Notes under the pieces: model-generated
What the model saw: the letters and a program-made list of their open reading frames with translations, nothing else
Databases searched by the model: none
Told to the model about the DNA's origin: nothing
Program-made: the position numbers and the translations under genes
Virus record (IMG/VR): IMGVR_UViG_3300048091_000100
Coordinates: 1 to 26,197 of that record
Source of the DNA: a virus
Strand: one strand, 5' to 3'
Length of the DNA stretch: 26,197 nt
Shown here: positions 1 to 8,182 of the stretch, piece after piece
How positions within the stretch are numbered: position 1 is the stretch's first letter
Layout: each line of letters starts with the position of its first letter

Positions 1-299
1 TATTCGAGGATGCCTTCGCGGAAGGCAGGTTCATAGGAGATTGCCGCCGTGCGAACCCAGTCATCCGGCTTGGAATACGCGTAGTCGAAGCCGAACAGCG
101 GCTCGACGTCGCTATCCGGCTGCAGTTTGACTGTGCGAATGGCAAAGTTCCACAAGCCCTGCTCGAGCATGTAGTTGACCGAATCCTGCCATGCGCCATC
201 CAGAGAACGCTTCTCGGGCCGGTCCTCGGTCAAAGACGCAAGGTTGGATGGCCCGAGGAGACGCAGGGCGCCGCGGTAGATGCTCAATCTATCGGCCAT
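1..299 (-). CDS. T7 gp11-like tail tubular protein A, N-terminal part
   Basis: Partial gene: the ATG is at 297-299 and the frame stays open to the window edge, giving about 99 residues. In phages of this type this protein forms the upper ring of the short tail below the portal. The visible N-terminus (ADRLSIYRGALRLLGPSN, then an acidic stretch and MLEQGLWNFA) resembles the start of tail tubular A / Gp11-like proteins of podovirus-like prophages. The start overlaps the end of the upstream gene by 16 bases, in keeping with the packed late operon. Its position downstream of the capsid gene fits a head-tail joining role. The family call is from remembered sequence pattern; the C-terminal part is not visible. 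Confidence 0.65.
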   Translation of the reverse strand, partial: MADRLSIYRGALRLLGPSNLASLTEDRPEKRSLDGAWQDSVNYMLEQGLWNFAIRTVKLQPDSDVEPLFGFDYAYSKPDDWVRTAAISYEPAFREGILE

Positions 300-688
300 T
301 TCTTGCCCTTCCCGCGCGTTGATGTGTAAGCATCGATCAGTCCCCGAGCGATGTTCTCGATGCCGTAGGCCTCCATTTCGATGCCTGGTGCCTTCTCGCC
401 GATGTGGTCGCAAAGGAACTGCCAGACATGAACGGCTTCATGGACAATTGTCATGATGACTTCGAGAGCATCGCGCTCGGCGCCTATATGGACGCAGACC
501 AGAATGATCGCCTCGCCAGTCGTGTCGTTGCGAAGCCACTGTGTGTGGCCGCCTGCATTCGGAACTTCCGGGTATGGAGCGGTACCGTTGACCCGCTTCA
601 TCTCGCGGTTCCATGATGCTTCATCTGGGCAGAAGCCGATTGCGACCGGCTGCCACCCGCTGTTGCACCAGACGACGCCAGTCTTCAC
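284..688 (-). CDS. HExxH-motif putative zinc metalloprotease-like phage protein
   Basis: 134 residues with a GTG start that overlaps the upstream stop (GTGA). A HEAVH motif lies at residues 83-87 inside a hydrophobic helix (IMTIVHEAVHVWQF), followed by acidic residues E104 and E106. E106 lies 19 residues after the second His, close to the HExxH plus downstream Glu arrangement of gluzincin peptidases, so a bound zinc is plausible. It sits between head and tail genes, so it could be a virion-associated or maturation peptidase. It lacks a signal peptide and membrane segment. Substrate is unknown and the activity is inferred only from the motif. The upstream overlap supports translational coupling. 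Confidence 0.65.
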   Translation of the reverse strand: MKTGVVWCNSGWQPVAIGFCPDEASWNREMKRVNGTAPYPEVPNAGGHTQWLRNDTTGEAIILVCVHIGAERDALEVIMTIVHEAVHVWQFLCDHIGEKAPGIEMEAYGIENIARGLIDAYTSTRGKGKKWPID

Positions 689-1146
689 GCCGCAATGCCC
701 TGAGCCCGAGCGGCGTGATTGAGAGCCGCCTGGATGGCATCGACCTTGGACTTGTGGTTACGGCTGATCTCGACACCGCCATCCTTCAGACGGGCACGCC
801 AGCCAGTCTTTGGGGTGTGGTCGATGACATAGCCGTCAGGAATGCTTGCCTCGATCTTGGCCTTTTCCTCGTCGGTCAGCTTGGCCGCAGGCTCTTCCGA
901 CAACCACTTGCGCAGCACGCGGGTTTCAACGAAGCCGTTGCCCTTGTCGGTAACGCGCAGAGTCACATCGAAGCGCTCTCCGATGACGTCGATCAGGTCG
1001 TGGACGCGAAGCCGATCGACATGGTGAGCCCAGTAACCGGGCGTCGTGACGTCTTCGAGAGAATGATCCGGATCGACAACAACATGATGCTGCGTGCGGA
1101 CATACTCGGCGGCGTTCCGCATCTTCGTAGGATGAAGGGTTTTCAT
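685..1146 (-). CDS. Hypothetical phage protein in head-tail region
   Basis: 153 residues, ATG start with a GAGGCAATC Shine-Dalgarno just upstream. I do not recognise the family. The N-terminus is His-rich (residues 14-50). The middle contains a short beta-like stretch (RFDVTLRVTDKGNGFVETRVL), and a charged helix follows (KLTDEEKAKIEASIP). The C-terminus is Ala-rich and helical. The gene lies between the small capsid-adjacent protein and the HExxH gene, and its stop overlaps the next GTG start, so it is part of the late operon. A structural or assembly role is possible from context alone. Confidence 0.7.
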   Translation of the reverse strand: MKTLHPTKMRNAAEYVRTQHHVVVDPDHSLEDVTTPGYWAHHVDRLRVHDLIDVIGERFDVTLRVTDKGNGFVETRVLRKWLSEEPAAKLTDEEKAKIEASIPDGYVIDHTPKTGWRARLKDGGVEISRNHKSKVDAIQAALNHAARAQGIAA

Positions 1147-1276
1147 GATTGCCTCAGTTCATGGGTGAAAACAAAGATCCAGCGAAACCGAGAACGAGCG
1201 GCAGCATGGAGAGCGCCGCCGCCCGTATCCGGTCAGCGATGGAGGCAACACCGCGACCGAAGTCGCGATGATGGCA

Positions 1277-1546
1277 TCAGGTGATAGCGGTCGGAGCCGC
1301 TACGGTAGCCAGGCCCGTGGAGGCGCTGGACGCCGTGCACTGATACAGCTTGTACTTCGGGCCGGTCGTGGCGATGACGTGCACGAGGTCGCCCACGCGC
1401 ATGCCCTTCGCATAGCCGTCCGAGAAGTAGCCGGCGCCGACGATGGTTGCGTCGGCATCGGCAGCGGTCGTGTAACGCCAGACGCGCGGCTGATAGCCGC
1501 CGACCTGGGTATCGAGGAGTGCAAGGTTGTCAGGAACGTATGCCAT
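1277..1546 (-). CDS. Small capsid-adjacent structural protein
   Basis: 89 residues, ATG start with AAGGAGATC upstream. The protein starts AYVPDNLALLDTQVGG and then shows beta-rich, Gly/Ala/Thr-rich sequence with a central VGDLVHVI segment and a Ser/Thr/Ala-rich tail. This composition and its place 12 bp downstream of the capsid gene suggest a small virion component such as a head decoration or head fibre protein, but I cannot name the family. The reading frame continues for 40 sense codons after the TGA stop (1276-1154), which is discussed in the findings. Confidence 0.7.
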   Translation of the reverse strand: MAYVPDNLALLDTQVGGYQPRVWRYTTAADADATIVGAGYFSDGYAKGMRVGDLVHVIATTGPKYKLYQCTASSASTGLATVAAPTAIT

Positions 1547-1558
1547 GTTCAGATCTCC

Positions 1559-2401
1559 TTACGTGGCAACGAACGCGGAGCCGTCGTGAGTCATCTTCAC
1601 GATGCCGTTGTTCTGGAGGAGCTTGGCGCCGTGGAAGACTTCGGCACGGGACCAGGATAGGCCCTGCTTTTCGTCAAACCCGGCGAACACCTTTTCTTCG
1701 CCCACGTTGATCGCGTAGCCGATGGCATTGCGATGATACATGTAGCAAAGCTCAGAGGACGTCCCGAGACCGGTTAGGCGGCTGGAAACGATCCAGTTGA
1801 TACCTGCCCAGCGGAACATCTTGCGGGCCGGACCATTGAGCGGCTTCTGCTCGACATAGTCGCCAGAGGCGAATTCCGTCGTCTGCAGCAGGTAGCCACG
1901 GAAGGCCGGGGAGATGATGGCGAACATGTTGTCTTCGTCTTCGACGTCGACGTCATTGTTGCCGAGGATCGCCTGGGCGCCGGTGACCATGTTGAGCGTT
2001 GCGGTCTGCGCCGTCGACGGGAAGTCGTTGGTCGCATTGGCAAGCTCTGCCAGGATGGTCAGGTCGATGTCACGATTGATGACAGCGATCGATGCATTGC
2101 GCATGACCGTGACCTGATTGCCCTGCGACGCGAAGACGTTGAAGCCGGTCAGCTCGTAAGGAGCGTGCTTCTCAACCAGCGTTGCAGTGCTCTGGTTGTT
2201 CGTCGGGTTGCCGTAGGGGATCTGACCGTTCGTGCCGCGGGTGACAGCGGTATCGCCGCCAGAACCGGAGACAAGGAAGGTCGCCTGGTTGCCGTTGATC
2301 ACGGTTTCCTTCGTCGTGGTCAGCTTGAGCAGGGACTGTTTCTGCTCAAACGCCGGAACGAAGTCTTTCTTGTACTGGACCACTGCAGCTTCAATAGCCA
2401 T
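1559..2401 (-). CDS. Major capsid protein
   Basis: 280 residues, ATG start with GAAAGGATGAG upstream. It would form the icosahedral shell. Evidence is the position directly after the scaffold gene, length and sequence: an N-terminal helical region (residues 1-30), Gly/Thr/Asn-rich loops (47-75), a segment VMRNASIAVINRDIDLTILAEL resembling the spine-helix region of HK97-fold coat proteins, and a C-terminal beta-rich region that includes MFRWAGINWIVSSRL and NAIGYAINV. It is preceded by a 235-base non-coding stretch with a terminator and direct repeats, so its transcription may be controlled separately from the scaffold gene, as often seen for the most abundant virion protein. The exact coat family was not identified. 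Confidence 0.78.
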   Translation of the reverse strand: MAIEAAVVQYKKDFVPAFEQKQSLLKLTTTKETVINGNQATFLVSGSGGDTAVTRGTNGQIPYGNPTNNQSTATLVEKHAPYELTGFNVFASQGNQVTVMRNASIAVINRDIDLTILAELANATNDFPSTAQTATLNMVTGAQAILGNNDVDVEDEDNMFAIISPAFRGYLLQTTEFASGDYVEQKPLNGPARKMFRWAGINWIVSSRLTGLGTSSELCYMYHRNAIGYAINVGEEKVFAGFDEKQGLSWSRAEVFHGAKLLQNNGIVKMTHDGSAFVAT

Positions 2402-2471
2402 GGTCTCATCCTTTCAAAGACTTGTTGAGGGGGTTGGAGCCGGAGCAATCGAGGGTGGCCGGAGAACATGC

Positions 2472-2563
2472 GGGGCCGTTTCCGGGGTGGCCGCTGTTAT
2501 CCGGGGCTTTCACGCTTGGCGATGTCTGGGAGCCGTCACTCAGGGGCCGTTGCCGGGGTGGCC
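2472..2563. repeat. Pair of imperfect direct repeats in capsid leader
   Basis: Two 21-base copies beginning GGGGCCGTT and ending CCGGGGTGGCC lie at 2472-2492 and 2543-2563, differing at one base, 71 bases apart. They lie in the 231-base stretch between the scaffold-gene stop and the capsid start, which holds no convincing gene. On the leftward transcript they are GC-rich and could form alternative structures upstream of the capsid ribosome binding site. Function is unknown. Confidence 0.75.
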
Positions 2564-2574
2564 ATCGTGTTGGC

Positions 2575-2600
2575 AATAAAAAGCCCGCTCGAAGGCGGGA
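2575..2600 (-). terminator. Rho-independent terminator after scaffold gene
   Basis: On the leftward strand a CCCGC stem with loop CTTCGA and GCGGG is followed by CTTTTTATT. Stem arms are 2595-2599 and 2584-2588. It lies 33 bases downstream of the scaffold stop and about 175 bases upstream of the capsid start. It would partly or fully separate scaffold and capsid transcripts. Confidence 0.75.
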
Positions 2601-2632
2601 CGTTCACTGACCTGATGTCAGGGAATGGGTGT

Positions 2633-3622
2633 TCATCGCTTGCCGCGCGCCAAGTCCTTTTCGAGGATCTGGCGATATTCAGCGGCGTAGTCGCGCTCAT
2701 ATCTTTCGAAGTCGGTGTCGCGGATCTTCTCGATCTCGGCGCGACGGCTGCTATGCTTGCTTTCCGCATCGCTGGACGAGAAGACGACATCTCCGAAGGA
2801 GTTGCGGCCCTGATCCGATGCCCATTGGACGAAGCTCGGGATGTCACCGAGGCGTCGGCCGTCTGGCAATCTGGCTTCCGTCCATGTATCGCCGATATCG
2901 CCGGCGGATGACATGAAGCGCTTGGCGAGCGTCAGGTTGCCCTTGTACTCGTCGCGGGACCAGGCATCGCGAAGGGCGTCCTCTGCCTCTTCACTGGCCT
3001 TGGTATCGGCTTGGCCCTGTGCTTCTGCGGCCCTCTCCGACATGTCGACATACCATTCAGCGGCCATCTCGACGAAAGCCGGTGGCGCGTTCTTGGTATG
3101 GGCGAACTCGGTGAAGCTCGACAGGACCGGCTTGTCGGCATCGACCAAGCGCTTGGTGACAGGCTCGGGCAAGACGTAGCCTTCCGGCTTATCCGGAATC
3201 CCCTGCTCTTTCCGCCACTCGGCCATGGCCTTCTCATCCTTGGGATCAGGCATATCGCGCTTGATCTTGCCAGAGCGAATGGTGTTCTGCGCTTCCTGCA
3301 GGGCCTTCACGACGCCATTCAGGGAGCCGTAGCGCTTCAGGAGCTTGAGCTGGTCCTCGTTGTCACCGGAGGCTAGCTCGCGCCAATTGTCAGGAAGAGC
3401 CGAGCCCTTATCTTCATCGGACTTGCCGTCGCCCTTGTCGGTCGTCGTGTCCGTCTTCCCGGCATCGGCGTCGGCGGTCTTGTCTACCGCGCCGGTATCG
3501 GTGGTTCCCTTCGCCTTATCGTCGACAGCGCCCTTGTCAGTGCCACCAGCATCGTTGTTCTGTGTATCCGTCTTCGCCGTGTCATCCACGACCTCTTTGA
3601 TGTCTGCTGTTGCCTCAGTCAT
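2633..3622 (-). CDS. Phage head scaffolding protein
   Basis: 329 residues from ATG 3622, chosen over a GTG five codons upstream because GAGGCAAAC gives a well-spaced ribosome site. Scaffold proteins line the procapsid interior and leave before DNA packaging. The first ~80 residues are a low-complexity Asp/Lys/Thr/Gly repeat-like region (D-K-G-x-x-D units), then an ordered middle (WRKEQGIPDKPEGYVLPEP is typical of podovirus scaffold-like proteins), long charged helices at about 185-225, and a basic Arg/Lys-rich C-terminus, a frequent coat-binding feature. It lies directly before the capsid gene. A terminator follows it. No protease motif is seen. Confidence 0.78.
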   Translation of the reverse strand: MTEATADIKEVVDDTAKTDTQNNDAGGTDKGAVDDKAKGTTDTGAVDKTADADAGKTDTTTDKGDGKSDEDKGSALPDNWRELASGDNEDQLKLLKRYGSLNGVVKALQEAQNTIRSGKIKRDMPDPKDEKAMAEWRKEQGIPDKPEGYVLPEPVTKRLVDADKPVLSSFTEFAHTKNAPPAFVEMAAEWYVDMSERAAEAQGQADTKASEEAEDALRDAWSRDEYKGNLTLAKRFMSSAGDIGDTWTEARLPDGRRLGDIPSFVQWASDQGRNSFGDVVFSSSDAESKHSSRRAEIEKIRDTDFERYERDYAAEYRQILEKDLARGKR

Positions 3623-3629
3623 GTTTGCC

Positions 3630-3944
3630 TCATTCACCGGCCTTGCGGCCTGCCTCAGGTTTCTTCATGGCCGCCGCCATCTTCTCGGCGCGTGACTTGC
3701 CCTCGATCAGCTTCAGGGCGTCCGGCTCTCTCATGCGAGCGATCTGGAGACCGATGTGGCGCTCTCCCTCGCTGAAGGCGCTTTCCCGCTCCGTGGCAGC
3801 AAAGCTCAGTTGCCCGACGTGGCAGGCATTGAAGAGCAGCCATTCAAGCGCCCGCTTCTGCTGCCCGTCGTTCGCCTTGCCATCGAAGAGCGCGCGGAAG
3901 GCGTAGAGCACTTCCTTGTCATAAGCGGCTGGTTTCGGGGTCAT
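3630..3944 (-). CDS. Bbp19-like phage protein
   Basis: 104 residues. The pattern of YDKEVLYAFRALFD followed by SEGERHIGLQIARM resembles the Bbp19-like domain first seen in Bordetella phage BPP-1 and common between portal and scaffold genes of podovirus-like phages, where the usual core is F...F...G and EG.R.....I. The gene has the same position here. The biochemical role is not known; a structural or assembly accessory role is assumed. The stop lies 7 bases before the preferred scaffold start, and the start overlaps the upstream gene by 4 bases. The C-terminus is Lys/Ala-rich and probably helical. Confidence 0.65.
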   Translation of the reverse strand: MTPKPAAYDKEVLYAFRALFDGKANDGQQKRALEWLLFNACHVGQLSFAATERESAFSEGERHIGLQIARMREPDALKLIEGKSRAEKMAAAMKKPEAGRKAGE

Positions 3945-4219
3945 GCGACATGATCCGGCAGAATAAGACGGCTCGATGCCGCACTACCGGTGATCGCTTG
4001 TGTGCCGTAGTCAACGTTAGCATCGGCCATCTTGCGAAGCTGGAAGCGATCGCCTCTGGTCTTGCCCTGTCCGATTGCCGCACCAGTCGTGAATGCCAGG
4101 CATCCGACGATCATCTCGTGAGACATCGGATACTGCTGCGTGAATTTCTGGATGGTGTCGCCGATCGCGAGCATGAGCTTTTCATGCCGCTCGTCGACCT
4201 TCACTTTCGAAATGGACAT
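3941..4219 (-). CDS. Hypothetical protein between portal and Bbp19-like gene
   Basis: 92 residues, ATG start preceded by AGGAGGCAACT, the strong site style shared by several genes of this late operon. The family is not recognised. The N-terminal half is a charged amphipathic helix (KVDERHEKLMLAIGDTIQKF), the middle has a small-residue hydrophobic stretch (MIVGCLAFTTGAAIGQG) that might be one helix, and the C-terminus is Ala/Ser-rich. The middle stretch is reminiscent of small helical phage proteins found near portals. Context suggests a head-assembly accessory protein; this is inference. Confidence 0.65.
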   Translation of the reverse strand: MSISKVKVDERHEKLMLAIGDTIQKFTQQYPMSHEMIVGCLAFTTGAAIGQGKTRGDRFQLRKMADANVDYGTQAITGSAASSRLILPDHVA

Positions 4220-4241
4220 AGTTGCCTCCTATGTCGGTTGG

Positions 4242-5888
4242 TTAAGCCAAGCCTGCTTGCTGCAGGGCCACGCTGGCGCCTGCTACATCGGTCGCCACTC
4301 CAGCCCCTTCACGAAGCGCAGCAGCGGCCTGTGTGAGGCCGTCAACAGCGCTCTCTTGCTCTTCCGCGCTCTGGACAGCCTTCTCATCGGCAAACCAGTC
4401 AGCGGGCGCCCCTGTGCCCTTCACCGCGTCCTTGGTCATCTTCTTGAAGTCCATGGTCGACGGGATCGACTTGTCGAACTGCGAAGCGCCGGCGAGAATC
4501 TGAACGCTCTCCTGGAAGGATGCGACGAGCTGGCGGCCTTCAGCCGTGTTCAGCGGGCTTTCGAAGGAGAATGTCGTCTCTTCGCCATCCAGTAGATCAG
4601 GGATCTTGCCGACGTCGAAATGACGGTTATGAAGGGCAAGCTGGAAGCCAGTGTCGAGCAGCGGCAGGTGATACTCGCTTTCGATCGGCCCGAAGAATGG
4701 CAGGGCAGCACGGCGGAACTCCGCAATGCGCTGCTGCGTCTCATAGGCCGTCATCTCGCGGGTATCGGGCAGGAACAGCTTATTCAGCAGGAACGCTTCG
4801 GCGATCATCTCGCGAACGTCCTTCTTCATGTCCATGCCGATCGATACGTTGCCGGTCTCGATGGTCTGGAACAGCTTGCGGATATCGGCATCGTCGTCGA
4901 TGTCCACGTACGTCATGCCGCCGGCATACATGTTGACCGCATCGCGGAACATCTCGCCTCTGGCGACCGTCGGCGGGTCCACGGCCTTTTCACCCTGCTC
5001 GAGGATGATGCGGGCCATCGACTGGATCATGCGGCCATCGGGCAAAGAGTTGATCGTCGCCGGCGAGAAACCTTGCGGGATGTTCGCCAGCGTGCGCCAG
5101 CGAGGGACCACGTAGCTGAATACCGGCAGGCCAGCCTCACCGAGGATCTGCTCGTGGTCTAGATCCACATAGAGCGAGATGAACGGCGTCTTCTTGTACT
5201 GGCGGCGCTTGGCCTTATCGTCGCCATAGATGTCGTCGACCGGCATCAGGATATGGCGGACGTTGAATTCCTTTGACGGATCCGTCTCGCAAGCCTTCTT
5301 GATATCGGCATGTACCTTGTCACCGTAGAGCTTCTTCAGGTTCCGCGCCGTCTTCTTCATCTTACGATGGAGCGCATCGACCTTGCCGACCTCGTTCAGC
5401 ATCCATGCGCAGTCGCGGGGATGCCATGCCCTGAACAGCATGTGATCGCGGGTTGGTGATTCCTCGACCGAAATCACGCCATTGCCGAATGCTACCCAGT
5501 CGTGATCGACCTCGATCGTGGCGGCCGTGAAGTTGGCGCGACGATCATAGACCAGTCTGCGATAACGCTTCGTGGCATATTCCAGCCAGCGCGCGGCGGC
5601 CGGATCCTCGTCGATCTCTTCCCGTCCGGTCTTCACCTCAAACCAGTCGCCTTGACGAAGCATGGCCGATGGCGCATTGCCGAGCGTCTCGCGAGCCTGA
5701 ACCGGATAGCTTTCCATCAGGTTCGTCGTGAAATCGTCCCCGAGGGAAAGCTCACGCGTGAAGTCCGTGCGCAGCGGGTAGTAGTTCTCGGCGATATCCT
5801 GGCACAGGCTATCCCATGGCTGCTTCTTGCTGAACAGCGCCGCGCCGATGCGGCAAAGCTCCTTTGCGCGGCTATCTTCCAAGATCAA
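4242..5888 (-). CDS. Portal / head-tail connector protein
   Basis: 548 residues, which matches the usual 500-560 of T7 gp8-like head-tail connectors. The protein would form the dodecameric ring at one capsid vertex through which DNA passes. Recognisable features are the N-terminal helical region, WDSLCQDIAENYYP near residue 25, a segment with TLGNAPSAMLRQGDWF, VDHDWVAFGNGVISVEE near 130, and the C-terminal PLLDTGFQLALHNRHF region that resembles connector proteins. The start is TTG (TTGA overlap with the upstream small gene); no better ATG is near the conserved N-terminus, and TTG fits the coupling seen throughout. The C-terminal ~50 residues are Ala/Gln-rich. It lies directly after the terminase genes, as is typical. 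Confidence 0.85.
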   Translation of the reverse strand: MILEDSRAKELCRIGAALFSKKQPWDSLCQDIAENYYPLRTDFTRELSLGDDFTTNLMESYPVQARETLGNAPSAMLRQGDWFEVKTGREEIDEDPAAARWLEYATKRYRRLVYDRRANFTAATIEVDHDWVAFGNGVISVEESPTRDHMLFRAWHPRDCAWMLNEVGKVDALHRKMKKTARNLKKLYGDKVHADIKKACETDPSKEFNVRHILMPVDDIYGDDKAKRRQYKKTPFISLYVDLDHEQILGEAGLPVFSYVVPRWRTLANIPQGFSPATINSLPDGRMIQSMARIILEQGEKAVDPPTVARGEMFRDAVNMYAGGMTYVDIDDDADIRKLFQTIETGNVSIGMDMKKDVREMIAEAFLLNKLFLPDTREMTAYETQQRIAEFRRAALPFFGPIESEYHLPLLDTGFQLALHNRHFDVGKIPDLLDGEETTFSFESPLNTAEGRQLVASFQESVQILAGASQFDKSIPSTMDFKKMTKDAVKGTGAPADWFADEKAVQSAEEQESAVDGLTQAAAALREGAGVATDVAGASVALQQAGLA

Positions 5889-6130
5889 CCTGCCTGGCCA
5901 AGAAGGCTATTTGTGTAAGACGTCGTCCCTGCCCCAGAGGAGGCTCTGGACGCGCGCGAGGCCGCAGAGGTGAGAACGGTCGCAGCACGACCGGAACGCG
6001 CCTGAGCGTCTACTGCTGCCTTGCGGCGCGCTTCCTTGATCGACGGATCTTCCTCATCGGGCATCCGCGTCTCAGGCGTCGGTGTCGTCGTAGTGGTGGT
6101 AGAGCCACCTCCGCCGAACAGCTTGCCCAT
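5885..6130 (-). CDS. Small low-complexity protein between terminase and portal
   Basis: 81 residues, ATG start preceded by AAAAGGAGATAG. The protein starts MGKLFGGGG and then has a run of six threonines and a proline-rich stretch, an acidic patch (PDEEDPSIKEARRK), and a Ser/Arg/Ala-rich tail. It looks disordered at the N-terminus with one charged helix. Short proteins with MGxLFGG and Ser/Thr runs occur in this position in many podovirus-like prophages, but I know no assigned role. The stop overlaps the portal TTG start. It could be a connector-associated or internal virion protein. Confidence 0.65.
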   Translation of the reverse strand: MGKLFGGGGSTTTTTTPTPETRMPDEEDPSIKEARRKAAVDAQARSGRAATVLTSAASRASRASSGAGTTSYTNSLLGQAG

Positions 6131-6133
6131 GGG

Positions 6134-7693
6134 CTATCTCCTTTTCTTCATGTTTGCGTGGCCGAGGTTGACCTTGGGTCGGTTGCCAGACGCCTGATGT
6201 GTTCGGATGCGAAGTTCGACCGAGCTTTCGCCGTACGCCCATGCATTGACGACGGCATCCCCTTTGTCCGGGGAACGCCCAAGCCGCTTCTTGATGTCGA
6301 GCTTTGGCTCGATCAGGATGCCGCGCGGCGTGAGCTTCCACGTCGGAGCGGCGAGATCGGCCAGCAATTCAGGATCAGGCGGCAGAGCGACGGGCTCCCC
6401 GAGGTTCGGTTCCAATGCTTCCCTGAAGCGCCAATGCACCTCAGACCGCTTGTTGGCGAATTTGAGCTTGCCGTCTCTCGTGCGCTTGCTGCTCTCCGAT
6501 GAGCCGTTATGGGCATGGAGGCGGATACCCGCGACGTTGTGCTTCAGGTGCGAGAAGACGCCCGAGCCATAGCCGCCGCCCATATCGATCACGACGTCGC
6601 ACCCATCGCGCATCAGCGCCACAGTGCGGGCCGCCAGATCGATCGGATCGACAGCGCCCTTCATCTTGTCCGAGATCACTTCATCGAACCAGTGACCGTG
6701 TCTGCGGGCGTATGTGTTGGCATCGCCACCGCCAAGCGCCACGTCATGGCTTAGTATGGTCATTCCAAGCCGATCAGGGGGCCGTGGTGTCCAGCGAGCC
6801 TGTGCCTGCAAGATCCACTGCGTCGGGATGACCTGGAATGCAGCATCAGAGGCGGCCACATCGAACCTGCCTTCACGCATCATCGTGCGCAGCGGCTCCG
6901 GCATGGCCTCGATGACCGATGCATATCCGGTGTCTGCGAGGTCTGGATTGTCCTCAAGCAGTGCCGGAATGAATGTTCGCGACCGTGGCTTCTCACCTTT
7001 CGGGCCCAGATAGTCGGGCGTGACCTCGACATCTTCTCCGTTGACGGTCGTGTACCAGCGCAGTTCACCGGGCTTGGCCTTGTTCGGATGGTTCGGGTCG
7101 AGCCATGGAGCCCACCGCTTGATTACCCATTGGCCTTCTGACGTCGTCGGCGGGTTGCCGGTGGCAATCACCCTGCAGCGTTGGTTCGGATCAGCCGAGC
7201 GGTTCCAGCCGATGATGTAGGTGTACTGGCTCTCCGAGAACTGCGTGATTTCGTCGAAGGCCTTCAGGTCGTGCGGAACGCCCTGATAGTTCTCCTTGTC
7301 CGCCTCGTGCTCGCAGTGGCCGAGATCGATGACGCCGTTCGGATGCCGCCATATGCCGTCCTGGCTGTTGAACCCATCCGATGTACCAAGGATGCCCTGA
7401 ATTTCGCGCTTGATACCCTTCAGGTTCTTCGAGATGCGCCGAAGGATCAGTGAATACTTGTGCTCATTGATCGCCAGCAGGCAGACTAGGAAGCTCTTTC
7501 CACCACCAGCGCCACCGCCATAGAACATTTCATCAGCGAGCGAGAAGTAGGCATCGGTCTGCGGGCCCGGGTTAGGCAGCTTGCGCTTGCCATCAACAGC
7601 CGCGTGAGTGTCCGCAAGGATCTTCTCCTGATGTTCCTGCGGCAGAGCGTCGAAGCGCCTCAGGATGTCATCCAGCGTGCCGGCTACGGTCAT
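6134..7693 (-). CDS. terL: Terminase large subunit (packaging ATPase-nuclease)
   Basis: 519 residues, typical length. The enzyme drives genome packaging into the procapsid and cuts the concatemer. Walker A is GGGAGGGKS at residues 59-67, Walker B is KAFDE at 144-148 with E148 as the likely catalytic Glu, and the coupling motif is ATGNPP at 177-182. The C-terminal RNase H-like nuclease has candidate metal-binding Asp residues D317 (ILSHDVAL), D370 (VVIDMGGG) and D479 (SPDKGDAVV). All key residues seem present. Its start overlaps the small-subunit stop by 4 bases (ATGA) and it lies just upstream of the portal module, so it forms part of a classic packaging block. Cos versus headful packaging cannot be told from this view. 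Confidence 0.93.
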   Translation of the reverse strand: MTVAGTLDDILRRFDALPQEHQEKILADTHAAVDGKRKLPNPGPQTDAYFSLADEMFYGGGAGGGKSFLVCLLAINEHKYSLILRRISKNLKGIKREIQGILGTSDGFNSQDGIWRHPNGVIDLGHCEHEADKENYQGVPHDLKAFDEITQFSESQYTYIIGWNRSADPNQRCRVIATGNPPTTSEGQWVIKRWAPWLDPNHPNKAKPGELRWYTTVNGEDVEVTPDYLGPKGEKPRSRTFIPALLEDNPDLADTGYASVIEAMPEPLRTMMREGRFDVAASDAAFQVIPTQWILQAQARWTPRPPDRLGMTILSHDVALGGGDANTYARRHGHWFDEVISDKMKGAVDPIDLAARTVALMRDGCDVVIDMGGGYGSGVFSHLKHNVAGIRLHAHNGSSESSKRTRDGKLKFANKRSEVHWRFREALEPNLGEPVALPPDPELLADLAAPTWKLTPRGILIEPKLDIKKRLGRSPDKGDAVVNAWAYGESSVELRIRTHQASGNRPKVNLGHANMKKRR

Positions 7694-8145
7694 TCTTCGT
7701 GGCTATCCTGCAGGCCTTGAGCGAGCGCGAAGGCAATTGCCCGAGCGAGATCGCGCCGTGAGCTAACTTCCTTAGTCTCGATCGGACGATCCGGGACGCC
7801 TGCTAGTTCTCTCCGCTCGGTGTAATCATCCCGGAAGCGGGCCGACATCGACTTGGCCCACACAGCGGAATTGAACTTGTCCGCGGTAAGGCCTTTCTGT
7901 CCCATATCCTCCCACCAGGCCTGCTCACATTGCTTCGCACGCGTAAGGGAGGTGAAAAACTCGATGTGCTTGTCGGCCCAGTTGTTGAGCGTGGCCTTGT
8001 CGACATCGAGCGCCACGGCGATCTGCGTCAGGCTTTTGCCCTGCTTCCCGAGCTTGACGACCTTCGCGCAATAAGCAGGGTCGTACTTGCTGGGGCGCCC
8101 GCCATTGTTGCCGAGCGCGTTCTTGTTGCCCTTTGGGGGAGCCAT
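7690..8145 (-). CDS. terS: Terminase small subunit
   Basis: 151 residues, ATG preceded by TTGGAGGCAAC. This subunit recognises the phage packaging site and regulates the large subunit. The N-terminus is Gly/Asn/Pro-rich and basic (PPKGNKNALGNNGGRPSKY), then a helix-turn-helix at about 36-60 (SLTQIAVALDVDKATLNNW), then a domain with WWEDMGQKG and FNSAVWAKSMSARFRDDY, typical of small terminases that begin GRPSKY. The position directly before TerL supports the call. The C-terminal tail after ~120 is charged and probably contacts TerL; that is family knowledge, not seen here. Confidence 0.85.
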   Translation of the reverse strand: MAPPKGNKNALGNNGGRPSKYDPAYCAKVVKLGKQGKSLTQIAVALDVDKATLNNWADKHIEFFTSLTRAKQCEQAWWEDMGQKGLTADKFNSAVWAKSMSARFRDDYTERRELAGVPDRPIETKEVSSRRDLARAIAFALAQGLQDSHEE

Positions 8146-8182
8146 AGCTTGTTGCCTCCAAGCCTTCCGATTTCGGTTTCGG

